From contig NC_134830.1 in the NCBI RefSeq assembly GCF_004210375.1, positions 12,586,001-12,650,000 on the forward strand: 64,000 nt of DNA. The letters run 5' to 3'. Positions within the stretch are counted from its first letter, which is position 1. Each line of letters opens with the position of its first letter. The translations under genes and the position numbers were made by a program. Below the pieces are notes generated by a model. It did not search any database and was not told where the DNA came from. It worked only from the letters and a program-made list of their open reading frames with translations. This DNA comes from Tachypleus tridentatus (lineage: Eukaryota > Arthropoda > Merostomata > Xiphosura > Limulidae). Shown one piece after another: positions 44,808 to 56,626 of this stretch.

Positions 44808-45075
44808 TTTGTTTTGAATTTCGAGCAAAGCTATACGAGGGCTATCTGCGCCTTCTGTCCCTAACATGGCAGTGAAAGACTAGAAGGAAGGTAACTAGCC
44901 ATCACTACCCACCGCCAACTCTTGAGCTACTCTTTTATCAACAAATAGTAGGATTGGCCGTAGGATAATAACGCTCCCAGGGCTGTAAGGACGATCATAT
45001 TTGGTGTGACGGGAATTCGAATCCGCGACACTCTTATTACGAGTTTAAACACCCTAACCACCTGACCATGTTGGG
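44808..45075 (-). repeat. tRNA-derived SINE, first of a head-to-tail pair (block A)
   Basis: Tail 'atttcgagcaaagctatacg' to head 'cacctgaccatgttgggtcc'. It is more diverged than other copies and is shared with block B at 56627-56894, so it predates the duplication. Confidence 0.8.
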
Positions 45076-45272
45076 TCCAGACTAGAAGGAAAGCAGTTAG
45101 TCAAAATTACTCAGCACAACTTCTTGGAGTACTTTTTTTATCTGAAGACTAATTGGATTGAACGTAACATTTTAAAGTCCCCATGGTTTTCAGGGCATGT
45201 TCCGTGACGGAAGCTCGAATCATCGATCCGGAGATTGTGACTCGACTGGCCTAATCATCATGCCCCATACCC
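45076..45272 (-). repeat. tRNA-derived SINE, second of the pair, diverged
   Basis: Follows the first copy directly in the same orientation: 'actagaaggaaagcagttag', 'tccccatggttttcagggca' and 'ccggagattgtgactcg'. Its 3' tail is missing at the junction, giving a head-to-tail dimer. Confidence 0.65.
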
Positions 45273-45920
45273 CCATCCTATAACATAAAAATATATATAG
45301 TAGAAGACGAAAGTGGCTTCCAAGCTAAAGTCATTTGCTCCCTGTATTGTTATCGTACATTGTGTACGTGTTCTTACTAAGCACCAGATCTTTAAATATA
45401 TCAAATTTAATTACATAGTGCCATTAACATAAATAAAAAAAAATCATGCATACGAATATTTCAATAAAACAGTGAATCAATTTGTTGGAATTCTCATCTA
45501 TTCAGACAATTCACAGTCGATCTCAAAACAGTGTAATAATTTAATAATTATAACCACTTATGCGAAATATGTATTTATTTTAACAATAAAATGACTTGAG
45601 TTTATTGAATTAGTTATTAATTCAATACAAACACCACAAAACGTATTTAACTTGTATACGGACATGATCGTCGATCCCAAACACCGTATAGACGTGCTGT
45701 AATAATAATAACGATAACTGGTTAAATCCAAGTATTAGCAACCAAATACGTTAACAAGTAAAACGTGATATTTTACTTAAGTATACATTTTAGTTTAAAA
45801 AAACATGAAAATAAAATAGAACAAACACATTTGATAAACTGAACCATGGATAATACAAATAAAAAATCCGATTATTTCCATTAAACCCATTCGCTACAGT
45901 GAGTACAGATATATTTTTAG
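45273..45920. other. AT-rich non-coding stretch of block A
   Basis: Collinear with 57086-57736 and featureless. At about 45918 block A departs from block B, where the GSPF exon of the TRIM45-like gene follows. Confidence 0.5.
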
Positions 45921-46160
45921 GCCCGGCATGGCCTAGCGCGTTAAGGCTTGCAACTCGTAATCTGAGAGTCCCCCAAACATACTCGCCCTTTCAGCTGTGG
46001 GGACGTTATAATATGACGGTTAATCCCATTATTCGTTGGTAAAAGAGTAGCCCAAGAGTTGTCGATGGGTGGTGATGACTAGCTGCCTTCCCTCTAGTCT
46101 TACATTCTAAATTAGGGATGGCTAGCACAGATGGCGAAATTCAAAAACAAAACAAGTTTC
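45921..46160 (+). repeat. tRNA-derived SINE, B-box deleted (block A)
   Basis: Starts 'gcccggcatggcctagcgcg'. The stretch after 'ctgagagtc' that would hold the B box is missing: it jumps to 'ccccaaacatactcgccctt'. The counterpart at 60442-60700 keeps 'gcgggttcgcatccccgtcg', so the deletion happened in block A. Confidence 0.85.
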
Positions 46161-46826
46161 GATTATAGATTTAGAAAGGGAAGATCATGTCTTGAGAATT
46201 TGCTGGATTTCTTTGAAAGTTTACGTTTAACCCGGGCATGGATATGAAATGGACGTGGTATAATTTAATGTTTATAAAGCTTGTGATAAAGTGTCGTGAA
46301 CGGAGATTTCTTAAGTATGATGGTGAAAGAAATAACCAGTTCGAGAGTTGTTTGGATAGAGAAGGTTAATATAAACGGTGTTAAGTTAGCGGATTAACTA
46401 GCAAGGACCGATCCAAGGTCGATTAGTATTCATATTTGCAATGGTACTTCTTTAAAGACAGAATTTCTGGAACAATAGAAAAGAATTATATGGCTGACTC
46501 TGAATTTTACAAGCCCACTTGTGTCAGAGTTGGAACAGTGCTTGAGCTGTTATTAAGAATGACCTATATTCACTAGAAATAATTTAACAGTGTATCTTGT
46601 GTGCGTTTTTTGTTTTTTGCTTTAGTTTAGTTACGGCTAAACATTACCGTAATTTATTACATCAATAAATAAATACATATGAAAATTATAATGTTATGCT
46701 ATAATCTGTTAGGCCTGTTTAAAACTTAAAGCTTTTAATGTTATACAAAATGTCTACTAAACTAAATAATGTATATTTATGTCCGTTTAAAAGAGAGCGC
46801 GAATATGAACGTTTTCAGGACAGACA

Positions 46827-47291
46827 AAACCGAGTATAGTTATCATGTTGATAGATGCTTCAAGTGATATACCTCTGAGTTCTGTAATAGATCGTATACT
46901 ATTTCTCGTTTTCGTCAGCGAAGTTAATAATGAAACATTCAGTAAGTTTGTTAAATCTGTGGTTCAAGTGTTCTTAATGGGATTTTTAAATTGTACACCA
47001 AAGGCGTTAAAGTTTTGGGGAGATTTGGAGCTAGTCTAACACCTGGTAGATGCCTTTTTAATAAATCATTAGATACGAGGTTGTACATACTGATTATCAT
47101 ACCATTAATTATTGTAAATCTGCAGAGAAAACTAGAGAAATTAATGAGGAATAATTGTAATGTGCGGACTAGTTCCTTTAAAAAACCTAATTATATTTAC
47201 TTTATAAATATAGATCCAATATTTTGTTTACTATCTGGTTGCAGTATTTAAAGATATTTGTCTGAAGTACCACAGGGTGAAGAAAATGTGG
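46827..47291. repeat. Segmental duplication copy X2 (cut by the gap)
   Basis: Matches 1-462 and 61368-61831 and stops at the first N. The rest of the unit (over 2 kb in the other copies) is absent. Confidence 0.85.
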
Positions 47292-47791
47292 NNNNNNNNN
47301 NNNNNNNNNNNNNNNNNNNNNNNNNNNNNNNNNNNNNNNNNNNNNNNNNNNNNNNNNNNNNNNNNNNNNNNNNNNNNNNNNNNNNNNNNNNNNNNNNNNN
47401 NNNNNNNNNNNNNNNNNNNNNNNNNNNNNNNNNNNNNNNNNNNNNNNNNNNNNNNNNNNNNNNNNNNNNNNNNNNNNNNNNNNNNNNNNNNNNNNNNNNN
47501 NNNNNNNNNNNNNNNNNNNNNNNNNNNNNNNNNNNNNNNNNNNNNNNNNNNNNNNNNNNNNNNNNNNNNNNNNNNNNNNNNNNNNNNNNNNNNNNNNNNN
47601 NNNNNNNNNNNNNNNNNNNNNNNNNNNNNNNNNNNNNNNNNNNNNNNNNNNNNNNNNNNNNNNNNNNNNNNNNNNNNNNNNNNNNNNNNNNNNNNNNNNN
47701 NNNNNNNNNNNNNNNNNNNNNNNNNNNNNNNNNNNNNNNNNNNNNNNNNNNNNNNNNNNNNNNNNNNNNNNNNNNNNNNNNNNNNNNNNNN
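47292..47791. other. Assembly gap, exactly 500 N
   Basis: A run of 500 unknown bases. The round number points to a scaffolding join, not a measured gap length. Open frames spanning it are artefacts. Confidence 0.99.
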
Positions 47792-48299
47792 TTTGTTAGG
47801 AAGTAAAATAAGTATAATTTTTAAAATAACTTGTCTGTGAAAATAGATCTACAAAGTGATAGAGATATCCTGTTAATTAGACATAATCCAAAAATATAAA
47901 TCATAACGAGACAGCTGCTAATGAATAACAAATACAGGCTAGATTTTGAGTACTAAAAACTTTTAATCTCAAAAGTCCTGATATTTTCTAGCATTCGATG
48001 TTAGGAGCTGGTTCTTGTAATGGGTTCTTACTCGTAAAATCATTAAAATGATAGTAGACTTAGCACCACAGTGGTAATTTTTTTAGTAATTAAAAAAAGT
48101 TATTTCGAATAAGTAAATACTCCAACCATAACCTTACGAGACAAGAAGTATAACAAATGATCATATTTTAAAGCGAAATAAGTAAATGAATAAACAAAAC
48201 TTTAGTGAAAACATTTTATTTGAACCAAATATTTTAATCGACGTCAAAAAATAGATTTGTAAGAGTTCGTAAAGAATGGTAATAATAATAAAATTTGAT

Positions 48300-48590
48300 T
48301 ATAAAGAGTCAATAAACGTTAATAAGAAACTCTGGCCTAAATCATTTCCTATCGTGAGAGATAGAAAGCTTCGCAATGCTCAGCACCTTGCACATACACA
48401 TTTTCCTTTTAAAGGACGCCAACCAGATTCAGTGTCAGATGTAATTTGCTTTGAAAATCAGGTTACACCCTACTGAAATAGACAGCGACAAGGTCCTTAA
48501 AGATTTCGTTTGCACCAACCAGACTGGAAACTCTACAAGTTGCCAACTTAGTGTCTCAGGAATGTGGACAAAGCAAGGGGCGTGTTTATA
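48300..48590 (+). pseudogene. TRIM45-like gene, candidate upstream exon region (block B)
   Basis: Two overlapping open frames. One reads KSFPIVRDRKLRNAQHLAHT and then FPFKGRQPDSVSDVICFENQ, up to CAG|GTTACA. The other, shifted by one base, reads DSDKVLKDFVCTNQTGNSTS and CQLSVSGMWTK, which resembles the start of a filamin repeat and matches 37946-38056. The upstream 180 bp are deleted in block A between short 'atttg' repeats. Exon limits and phase cannot be fixed. Confidence 0.35.
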
Positions 48591-49731
48591 TAAGCATGTT
48601 TTATGGTTGTGTGCTCGGTATTTATTCTACGGACAAGTATGTATGCGCACATTTGTTTCATCTGGGTATGAATCTCACTATTATTTTGTTTTTGTTGCAG
48701 ATTGAAAAAGTAAACTTAGAGTAAACTTTATTTGTCCTTCGGAATGATACTTTGTAACATTTGTTAAGTACATTAAGTGTCAAAACTTAGATTATTTTGT
48801 TATTCATTTGAAACGCGAAATGACAATTTTCATTTCATTTTCAAAAGTCTTATGAATAGCTTACCGATATCCTCACCAACACAGGAAACTCTGATGGTTT
48901 AAGTATTAGAGATAATACATCACTGTAGGAAGACATCATCAAGATAAAATTTCATCGTACATTTTTAAAGAAAACCCCCGTTTTGAAAGATACAATTCGC
49001 CTTTCGTTATCAGCACCCTTCTTATCTGGATGACACACTTAATCTCATTTGGAATTCTTGTGTTTCTTATATTTGTGTATAATTTTATTGACAGCCTTAA
49101 CACTGATTGGTAATATATGAAACGTCATTGTGCCCACTTGCATATTTGTCAGTAAACTGCCACACAATTACAGTTTTGTTCTACAGAAGTCTTACCACAT
49201 AAAATATCATCACATCCAACTGATCACCATAAGAAGCTTTGCATTATTCACTAGAACGTTTACCAAACTGAAATTCGTTATATCCATTTGTTTACTCTCA
49301 CAAAAGTAGATTTGTCTACCAAAAATATTTTCATATATAACGTCATTTTATTCATCTCAAACTTATCGTTGTACCTCTAGATTGTTGTCTTACAGAATGT
49401 CATTATATGAGTCTGCTTGTCATTAGAAACGTACACTCTTATGAAGATGCTTATGAAGCTTTTTTTAAACAAAAATTCTCGTCTTACTGAATGCTATTAT
49501 ATTCAACTCTCTATGGGTTCCTATACTTGCTCTGACTAATTGCTATGTGTTTCAGGTATTTTAAACATTATATCATGATGAAATTAAAGAACAAAGTTCG
49601 AAAATTTAAAAATATATATTTTAAAAACCAATCAGGATCTTATCAAAATGACTATTTGCCTTCGTTTCTTGCTTAATACAACATACTTTCTGTAACATAA
49701 TTTTTGAAATTCTTTGTTTGTTTGTTTTGGA

Positions 49732-49926
49732 ATTTCGCACAAAGCTACTCGAGGGCTATCTGTGCTAGCCGTCCCTAATTTAGCAGTGTAAGATTAGAGG
49801 GAAGGCAGCTAGTCATCACCACACACCGACAATTCTTGGGTTACTCAGTTAACAACGAATAGTGGGATTGACCGTCACATTATAACGCCCCCACGGCTGG
49901 GAGGGTGAGCATATTTGGCGCGACTC
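49732..49926 (-). repeat. tRNA-derived SINE lacking its head (block B)
   Basis: Identical in context to 39220-39487 but cut at 'ggcgcgactcggg', where a short tandem repeat begins. The tRNA-like promoter head is gone. Confidence 0.85.
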
Positions 49927-49929
49927 GGG

Positions 49930-50095
49930 CGCATGTACTACATATATACTCATTCTACTTTTACTTGTTAGAGAGTTGTTAACCTATCATAACTTGCATG
50001 TACTCCATCTATACTTATTCTACTTTTACTTGTTAGAGAGTTGTTAACCTACCATTACCTGCCTTTATCCATCTATACTTATTCTACTTTTTAAC
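49930..50095. repeat. Short tandem duplication, about 70-bp unit, 2.4 copies
   Basis: The unit contains 'cttattctacttttacttgt' and 'tagagagttgttaacctac'. It occurs twice in full and once in part. Present only in block B, exactly at the point where the SINE is truncated. Confidence 0.7.
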
Positions 50096-50422
50096 GCTTT
50101 GAGAAGCCCTTAATCGAGAAAACGGTGGCACTTTTTTCCCAAAGATTTCCTTGGTTTACTTTCAACATTCAGTGCTTCTTTCTAGGTATAAATCATAGTA
50201 TTATATTAAACACTCACTACTGTACCAATATAATTTTCTTATGACGATCTACGTAAAGTACCCATAAAAATATTTTACTGACGATCCATCTGAAGAACTA
50301 ATATTGATATATTAACGAAAAATTGAATGATGTTCTTTTCCTGCTGGTCATTAAAAGTACACCGTTGAGTGCACGAGCTCCGTTTCTCCCGCAATAACCT
50401 GTCAGGGCTTTATTTTGTAATT

Positions 50423-51715
50423 ATATATTTAAAAACGGCTGGTATGAATAGAGAAAGCACTAACAGAGGAGCGAACAACGTTTCGACCTTCTTCGGCCAT
50501 CGTCAGATTCACAAAGAAAGATAGGGTTACTGACCGGTAGCTAAGCACTTGTTTGAAGGCGGTTGTGTAATTGAGTGTAGGAACATAGAGGGCGTGCTTA
50601 GACCCATCAATAGATTTTCCCAGCAACCAATTAGCAATCCACATAGATTTCACCACGATGAAGACAAACTTCACGTTCAACAACCACAACTATATACAAA
50701 CAAATGGCCTAAGTATGGGCAACCCAGTATCACCAGTTCTAGCCAATATTTTTACGACACAAGTTGAAACACAAGCAGTAAACACAGCATTACATCCACC
50801 ACTGTATTAATATAAATATGTAGACGACACGATTGCGGGATTCACATCCACAGAACACACACTTAACTTTTTTAGTTACATTAACTCTATACTTCCCAAC
50901 ATTACTTCACATGTGAACGGAAAGTAAGCAATCACATATCATTTCTTAACCTCAAAACTACAAGAACCGATACACAATTTAAAACAGGAATCCACCGAAA
51001 AATCACCCATACTGGACGATACATTCCTTGGAACTCAGCATATAAAACAAAACAAAAACTCAACATACAAAGAAACCAAATAAACATAGCCATAAAACTA
51101 TGCTCACCAGATAAAATTAACGACGAATTAGACAAAGTAAAACGATACTTCATCAACATCAATAAGTTTCTCCACACACCGTAGAAAACATTATACGTAC
51201 ACATCTAGACAGAAAACAAAATCAACCAACAAAAGTAAATATATCTCACGAATTAAAAACTCACGAAACCATATGCTGCTGTATACCATATATTCTTGAC
51301 ATCAGCAGAAAAATAACCAACATTTGGCAAAAACTAGTAACAAAATATGACATTCCAGTTAATGACAAATTTATTCAAAAACCAGGCACAGAACTAATGT
51401 CTATACTATGTAAAAACTACACTGACAAACACCTGACCAATATTATTTATAAAATACAATGTGATAACTGCCACGACTTCTATATTGGAAAAACAAGTAG
51501 AAAAATGGAAACCAGATTCAAAGAACACAAAAAGTCACCTTCGCACGTTTTCAAACACTACAAATCAAATAAACACAACATAACCATAGAAAATACCCAA
51601 ATACTAAATAAAGAAACAAACAAACAATCCCAAAATTAAAGAAGCCTCACTTATACAACAATTCAAGCCCAAAACAAACCGATACAAAGGAACACCTTTA
51701 TACCTGTATTAATAT
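50423..51715 (+). mobile_element. Penelope-like retroelement, RT plus GIY-YIG endonuclease (block B)
   Basis: The left end (50423-50520) carries 'cgtttcgaccttcttcggcc', a sequence typical of Penelope/Neptune terminal regions. RT motifs follow as in block A, with the YVDD box at 50817-50828 and the same stop just before it. Downstream, 51360-51640 encodes a GIY-YIG-type domain: IIYKIQCDNCHDFYIGKTSR and METRFKEHKK. The C-terminal IKEASLIQQFKPKTNRYKGT and PLYLY come after one more frameshift. The N-terminal half of RT is missing, so the element cannot be active. Confidence 0.85.
51397..51639 (+). pseudogene. GIY-YIG endonuclease domain of the Penelope-like element
   Basis: 80 open codons. The Y-K-I ... 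Y-I-G core is spaced as in Penelope GIY-YIG domains, with a C-x2-C pair (CDNC) between the two half motifs and the downstream Arg (KTSRKMETRFKEH). In these elements the endonuclease nicks target DNA to start reverse transcription. The frame is lost shortly before the element's C-terminus. Confidence 0.8.
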
Positions 51716-51760
51716 ACAATCGCTGATTGTCTCATTAACTTTTCATTTGTTTATCAAAAG

Positions 51761-51988
51761 ATTTACAAACTGAAAAAGCCCACCATAAGACGGAAGCAAT
51801 CTTATTCGTGAGAGACTCGGAAGATAAACCCGTGATTCACAACAGGACCAACAATGAAGCTGAACTACGTCGTTTTACTAACAACACAGACTCCAGACAG
51901 TCAACGCTAAGGAAATCTCAGTTCTCCCTGGAACTTTCCAAACAGCTGATTTTACAACATGTGAACGCTCAGGAAACTGACCTTTCAG
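51761..51988 (+). CDS. Candidate exon of unknown product (block B only)
   Basis: A pyrimidine-rich acceptor ('cttttcatttgtttatcaaaag') and a good donor (TTTCAG|GTATCA) bound 228 nt, symmetric in phase (1 to 1). The frame reads LQTEKAHHKTEAILFVRDSE, then TNNEAELRRFTNN and LELSKQLILQHVNAQETDLS. The composition is protein-like but I recognise no family. It directly follows the Penelope element and is absent from block A. It does not join in phase to the filamin exon at 54672. Confidence 0.3.
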
Positions 51989-52216
51989 GTATCAGGTATG
52001 AAAATACAAATATATGCGAACATACAATGCAGCCATACTTTTATTACGTTCTTATATATATATTAGAATGCGTTATTTCATCAGTGTTAAAGATATTTTC
52101 ATTTCATAGAGAAGGATATAGTTTAATATTATATTAGCAAAATACAGACATTTGATGTTACGAATATTTCTACAAAGGGTAAAATAATAAGTTTAAACTA
52201 ACGTTTCATTTAAAAA

Positions 52217-53150
52217 TTAATTATGTAAACTGGTCGAACTATCGCTATCACTCGGGTCTCTATCCATTATAAAGTTATTATGTAAACTGGTCGAACTATC
52301 GCTATCACTCGGGTCTCTATCCATTATAAAGTTATTATGTAAACTGGTCGAACTATCGCTATCACTCGGGTCTCTATCCATTATAAAGTTATTATGTAAA
52401 CTGGTCGAACTATCGCTATCACTCGGGTCTCTATCCATTATAAAGTTATTATGTAAACTGGTCGAACTATTATCCATTATAAAGTTATTATGTAAACTGG
52501 TAAACTGGTCGAACTATCGCTATCACTCGGGTCTCTATCCATTATAAAGTTATTATGTAAACTGGGAACTATCGCTATCACTCGGGTCTCTATCCATTAT
52601 AAAGTTATTATGTAAACTGGTCGAACGCTATCACTCGGGTCTCTATCCATTATAAAGTTATTATGTAAACTGGTCAAACTATCGCTATCACTCGGGTCTC
52701 TATCCATTATAAAGTTATTATGTAAACTGGTCGAACTATCGCTATCACTCGGGTCTCTATCCATTATAAAGTTATTATGTAAACTGGTCGAACTATCGCT
52801 ATCACTCGGGTCTCTATCCATTATAAAGTTATTATGTAAACTGGTCGAACTATCGCTATCACTCGGGTCTCTATCCATTATAAAGTTATTATGTAAACTG
52901 GTCGAACTATCGCTATCACTCGGGTCTCTATCCATTATATTACTAAACTGGTCGGGTCTCTATCCATTATAAAGTTATTATGTAAACTGGTCGAACTATC
53001 GCTATCACTCGGGTCTCTATCCATTATAAAGTTATTATGTAAACTGGTCGAACTATCGCTATCACTCGGGTCTCTATCCATTATAAAGTTATTATGTAAA
53101 CTGGTCGAACTATCGCTATCACTCGGGTCTCTATCCATTATAAAGTTTAA
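52217..53150 (-). repeat. 57-bp minisatellite, expanded array of about 16 units (block B)
   Basis: Same unit as 40925-41337 but more than twice as long. Several units carry internal deletions (around 52470, 52500, 52565, 52627 and 52940), so the 19-residue frame is split into three ORFs. The flanks are the same as in block A. Confidence 0.88.
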
Positions 53151-53162
53151 TCTTGTACGCAT

Positions 53163-54671
53163 ACTAATTATCCGTTAGTTTCAACAAATTATCTTCCATT
53201 GAATAAATAACACAAATGATACCACATGAAACTTGGATTATAACGCATGTTACAACTTTTGTTCTACGTCGTTTGCTCTTTCAGAATTCGATAAACTTAT
53301 TGAAATTCGAAGTTACGATTTTGAAAATGCCCATCTGGTAACGCATAAAATCGTAATACGTAAAACAATATATATATATATGATTATAATATAATGTTAT
53401 AATATAGGAACAGGTGTTCTTTCATCCTTTGAAACTTTTATGGGCGTATGGATTGACTTTAAAGTTGTGAAACAGAAACATCCAAGTTTAACAGAATTAT
53501 CACCCGTATTTTATGTTTTGACTTGTTATGGCATTCTGTTACACTTATCGCATAGATAGGTTATGTGAAGTTTACTCTACAGTTTATTTGTGGACGCTTT
53601 TCTTCTGGGTATTTTACTGGTTATTGGACCAGCAAACTTTATTTCCATTAAAATATTGTTTATGTTTTCTTAAAAACAAATATTTTGAAAATCTATTCTT
53701 GTTTCATCTTACAAGTTTAAGTTTAGTTAAAATATTTGTCAGTCGTGCTTACACAATTATAAGCAGGTAAGATAACTTTCCCGATGAATTAAATAGTATC
53801 AAAAAACTTTTAAAACGCAATAAGTTTCGTCAGTAGTAATATGAATATAAAAAGTAAATAAACTACCACCCCTAAAGTCATGAACTTTATGTAACGAGAG
53901 AAACCTGCAATAATACTGTTGCTATACTTAGGGTCGCATTCAGAAGGTATTAAAAAAGCTAGTTTTAATATTAGTTCATTTACAGATTGAAATTAAGCAT
54001 ATTTTGAAGTCTATCGTTATGACGAAAGAACTTTTAATTTTGAGTATATAATCCCCGAAAATAAGAAGTAATTTGTTATTAAAATAACAAATTGAGCTGA
54101 GGAATGTGGAAGTCCAGCTATTAAATTGTTCTCAGCTTGTATAAAAAAAAAAGCCTATTCCTGAAAACCTTCAAAACACGCCAATAGACTTATGAGTAAT
54201 ATGAATGTAACCATATGGTAAATCTAACTGATGTTAAGGAAAAACTGTGAAGTTTAGGAGAGTCTGAGACTGAATTCAGTGGTACCGTTATTCTGTGGTA
54301 CTATTCCTTTTGAAAGTCTTTATATTAGTTAATTAGACATTAGAAGGAAGAGCAGAACTGTCAAATCTACTAGCTCCAGTAAGTAACAAATCGCCATATT
54401 TCATTTTTAAAAAATTAAGAGGAAACTCAGAGAAAATACATATACAAAGTAAATGTAAGCTTATGATAAGTTCACAATAAACCCTTTATCAGCTTTTGTA
54501 ATACGTTTTTTCAGGAAAAGAAACATGCTTTGGTTTTCATATTCCCATGTGACTTTAGCGATTATATAGTTTTAAATTTAAATATAATCAAAAATATATA
54601 CTGTTATAACACAAGGATAGAGATAATATTAATTCTTAAACTACTTCTTCATTAGCACAACTTGTTGCCAG
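53163..54671. other. AT-rich non-coding stretch of block B
   Basis: Counterpart of 41340-42848, with the same content and no supported gene. Confidence 0.5.
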
Positions 54672-54782
54672 GAACATGTTGAAGTGTTAGCTCAAAAAGA
54701 TGGTTCTTATATCATGACCTTCACAATGACCCAGACCGGTCACTTTTGGCTACATGTGAGAGTGAACGGACAATATATTAAG
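54672..54782 (+). CDS. TRIM45: TRIM45-like gene, filamin-repeat exon (block B)
   Basis: A 111-nt, phase-0 exon matching 42849-42959, with two differences, both changing the residue: Lys to Thr in FKMTQ, and Asp to Tyr in GQDIK. The block A residues (VNGQDIK) look like the family form. It joins in phase to the GSPF exon at 57750, so block B is the copy able to make the normal C-terminus of the filamin repeat. Confidence 0.68.
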
Positions 54783-56626
54783 GTCAGTATAAATTTTTTC
54801 TTGTACAGTATATAAGGTTTTGTTTCTTCTTTGTTACAGAACAAGTTTACGTTCGGTTACAGAAAGATCCATCTGTATTTACAAACTTCCAAAAGAGCAG
54901 TCAAATAATTAACGATGTTACAACACAGTAATCGATATTCAACTATTGAAACAAAGGTTTCATATCTCTATTCATTTGCTTGTATTTTTTGTTAGAATGA
55001 GGAAAATCTGCAGCTTTCTAATTTTGCAAAGGAAACATCCTGTCGTTTCCAGAAAGCTTCACGTGTGCACTACACAGAAACACAGTATCTGATGATAGAA
55101 AGCTTTCCTTCATCTATTGGCTTGAAGAAAATGAAAGTTTAACACATTCAAAAAAATTGAGAAAACTTAAATGATGTGCATATTTTCACTTTCGACGCTC
55201 ATTAAAGGCTACTGAGGTCTAGATTTCATTGTCAACACCCATAAATGCCGAATATATATATCTGTTGAAATAGTTCAGTATGTTAGATATTAACATAAAT
55301 ATATTGTGTAAAAGCAAAGAACGACCTAAGACACCATTACAATCATTACAACTATCCTAGCATCACTACTAACATCAAGTCAGTAAGCTACTTCCTGTGT
55401 AATGTTCGTACGGTCAATTTAACATGATGACACCACTGTATTTCACGAAAATGGCATCTTTGTAGGGCCTCAATGGCGAAAAGGAAAGACTTTATCAAAT
55501 CAATATGCTGTTTGCTCCACAACTTACAAGTTTGAGGGAGGGATATAGTCTTGTAGCTTGACTGATTCACTAAATGTCTACAGCTGTATAAAATGCCCCT
55601 TATATCCTCAACCCACGAATTATTTTCAAGCATATTTACGTAACACATTTAGAATAAATGTGCTAAAAGTTTTGTGCTTCCATTTAAATAAAGAACTTCC
55701 AACAAAAGTACAGCGTAGCCTAAAACCTAGACCAAATCAAAATTTTGGCCCACTAAATAATCAAGAATCAGAAATCTGTACTTAACAGCGGTTTATCTAT
55801 TTTTTTTTTTTTTTTTGTTAAAAGCCTTTTAAGATGTTCAGAAAAATACCTGTCTATTTTGAATTGAAGTTTGTGAGTAGCGGGGTAGAGGGGGTCAAAG
55901 TTTTGATCTAGGCCCAAGTCACAAAATTTACTAATAATACAACACGATTTTTTTCGAGTCTAATCAGCTAATAAATTAACCAGTATGTTTTTTTTAAAAA
56001 AGGTTTTACGGTTTAATTTCAGTTTAATATGACTGGAAGACTAAATTACCCTGCAGGTGTAATGTAATGAAATATGTTTGCCAGTTTTGTCCGAGGAACT
56101 GCCTGCCTTGCTGATTCTTTAGTTACCTATTATAGATAAAGTTATTATATTCTCATCGCTTGAGCTTGTTGCTAAGAAACAGAGGATCGACATCTTTTAC
56201 AGATGGCTATTCAATATTCTTGGATTACAGGTAAGAAGAGGCTACAACATGAAATAAAGCACTGGTTCAGTATTGATTTCAGGAACTCACTATGGCCGAA
56301 TTAGCACTTTATTAAAAATAAATGGATAGAAAACCTTTAAAAAGTCAATGCAGTTATATTTTTTTCTGACTGGTTCACGTGAACCGGTGTAAAACCAGTC
56401 TAAATTCGCATCCGAGTATGAACAGGAACTTACGTTGTTGCTCTACTATTAACAGCCTTTACAAAGTTCTGCGTTTTTGGGCTTTTGAAAGTTATTTGTT
56501 CATATTAACGGTTTGTGAAAAGCACTTAAAGACGATGAAACAATAACATAATCCAGTGGATTAAGAAAAGCCTCCTTTGATGGAAATTCTTTAATTAGAA
56601 TCATAACATGGATGGACTGGTCTGAT
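54783..56626. other. Non-coding stretch of block B (intron)
   Basis: Counterpart of 42960-44807. It includes the neutral 86-codon reverse ORF at 55388-55648. No gene is supported. Confidence 0.5.

Larger units (their letters stand above)
37754..47291. repeat. Duplicated block A (ends at the assembly gap)
   Basis: Aligns collinearly with block B (48085-61831) at about 97-98% identity by eye. Relative to B it lacks about 180 bp (48260-48440), about 760 bp (51370-52133), roughly 530 bp of minisatellite and 2.7 kb (57736-60441). It has a different 0.5 kb segment at 39480-39985. The block ends exactly at the N gap in the middle of sequence that continues in B. Confidence 0.85.

Noticed and set aside
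47258..47840. Two ORFs of about 180 codons across the gap
   Set aside because: Almost entirely N; they exist only because unknown bases contain no stops.
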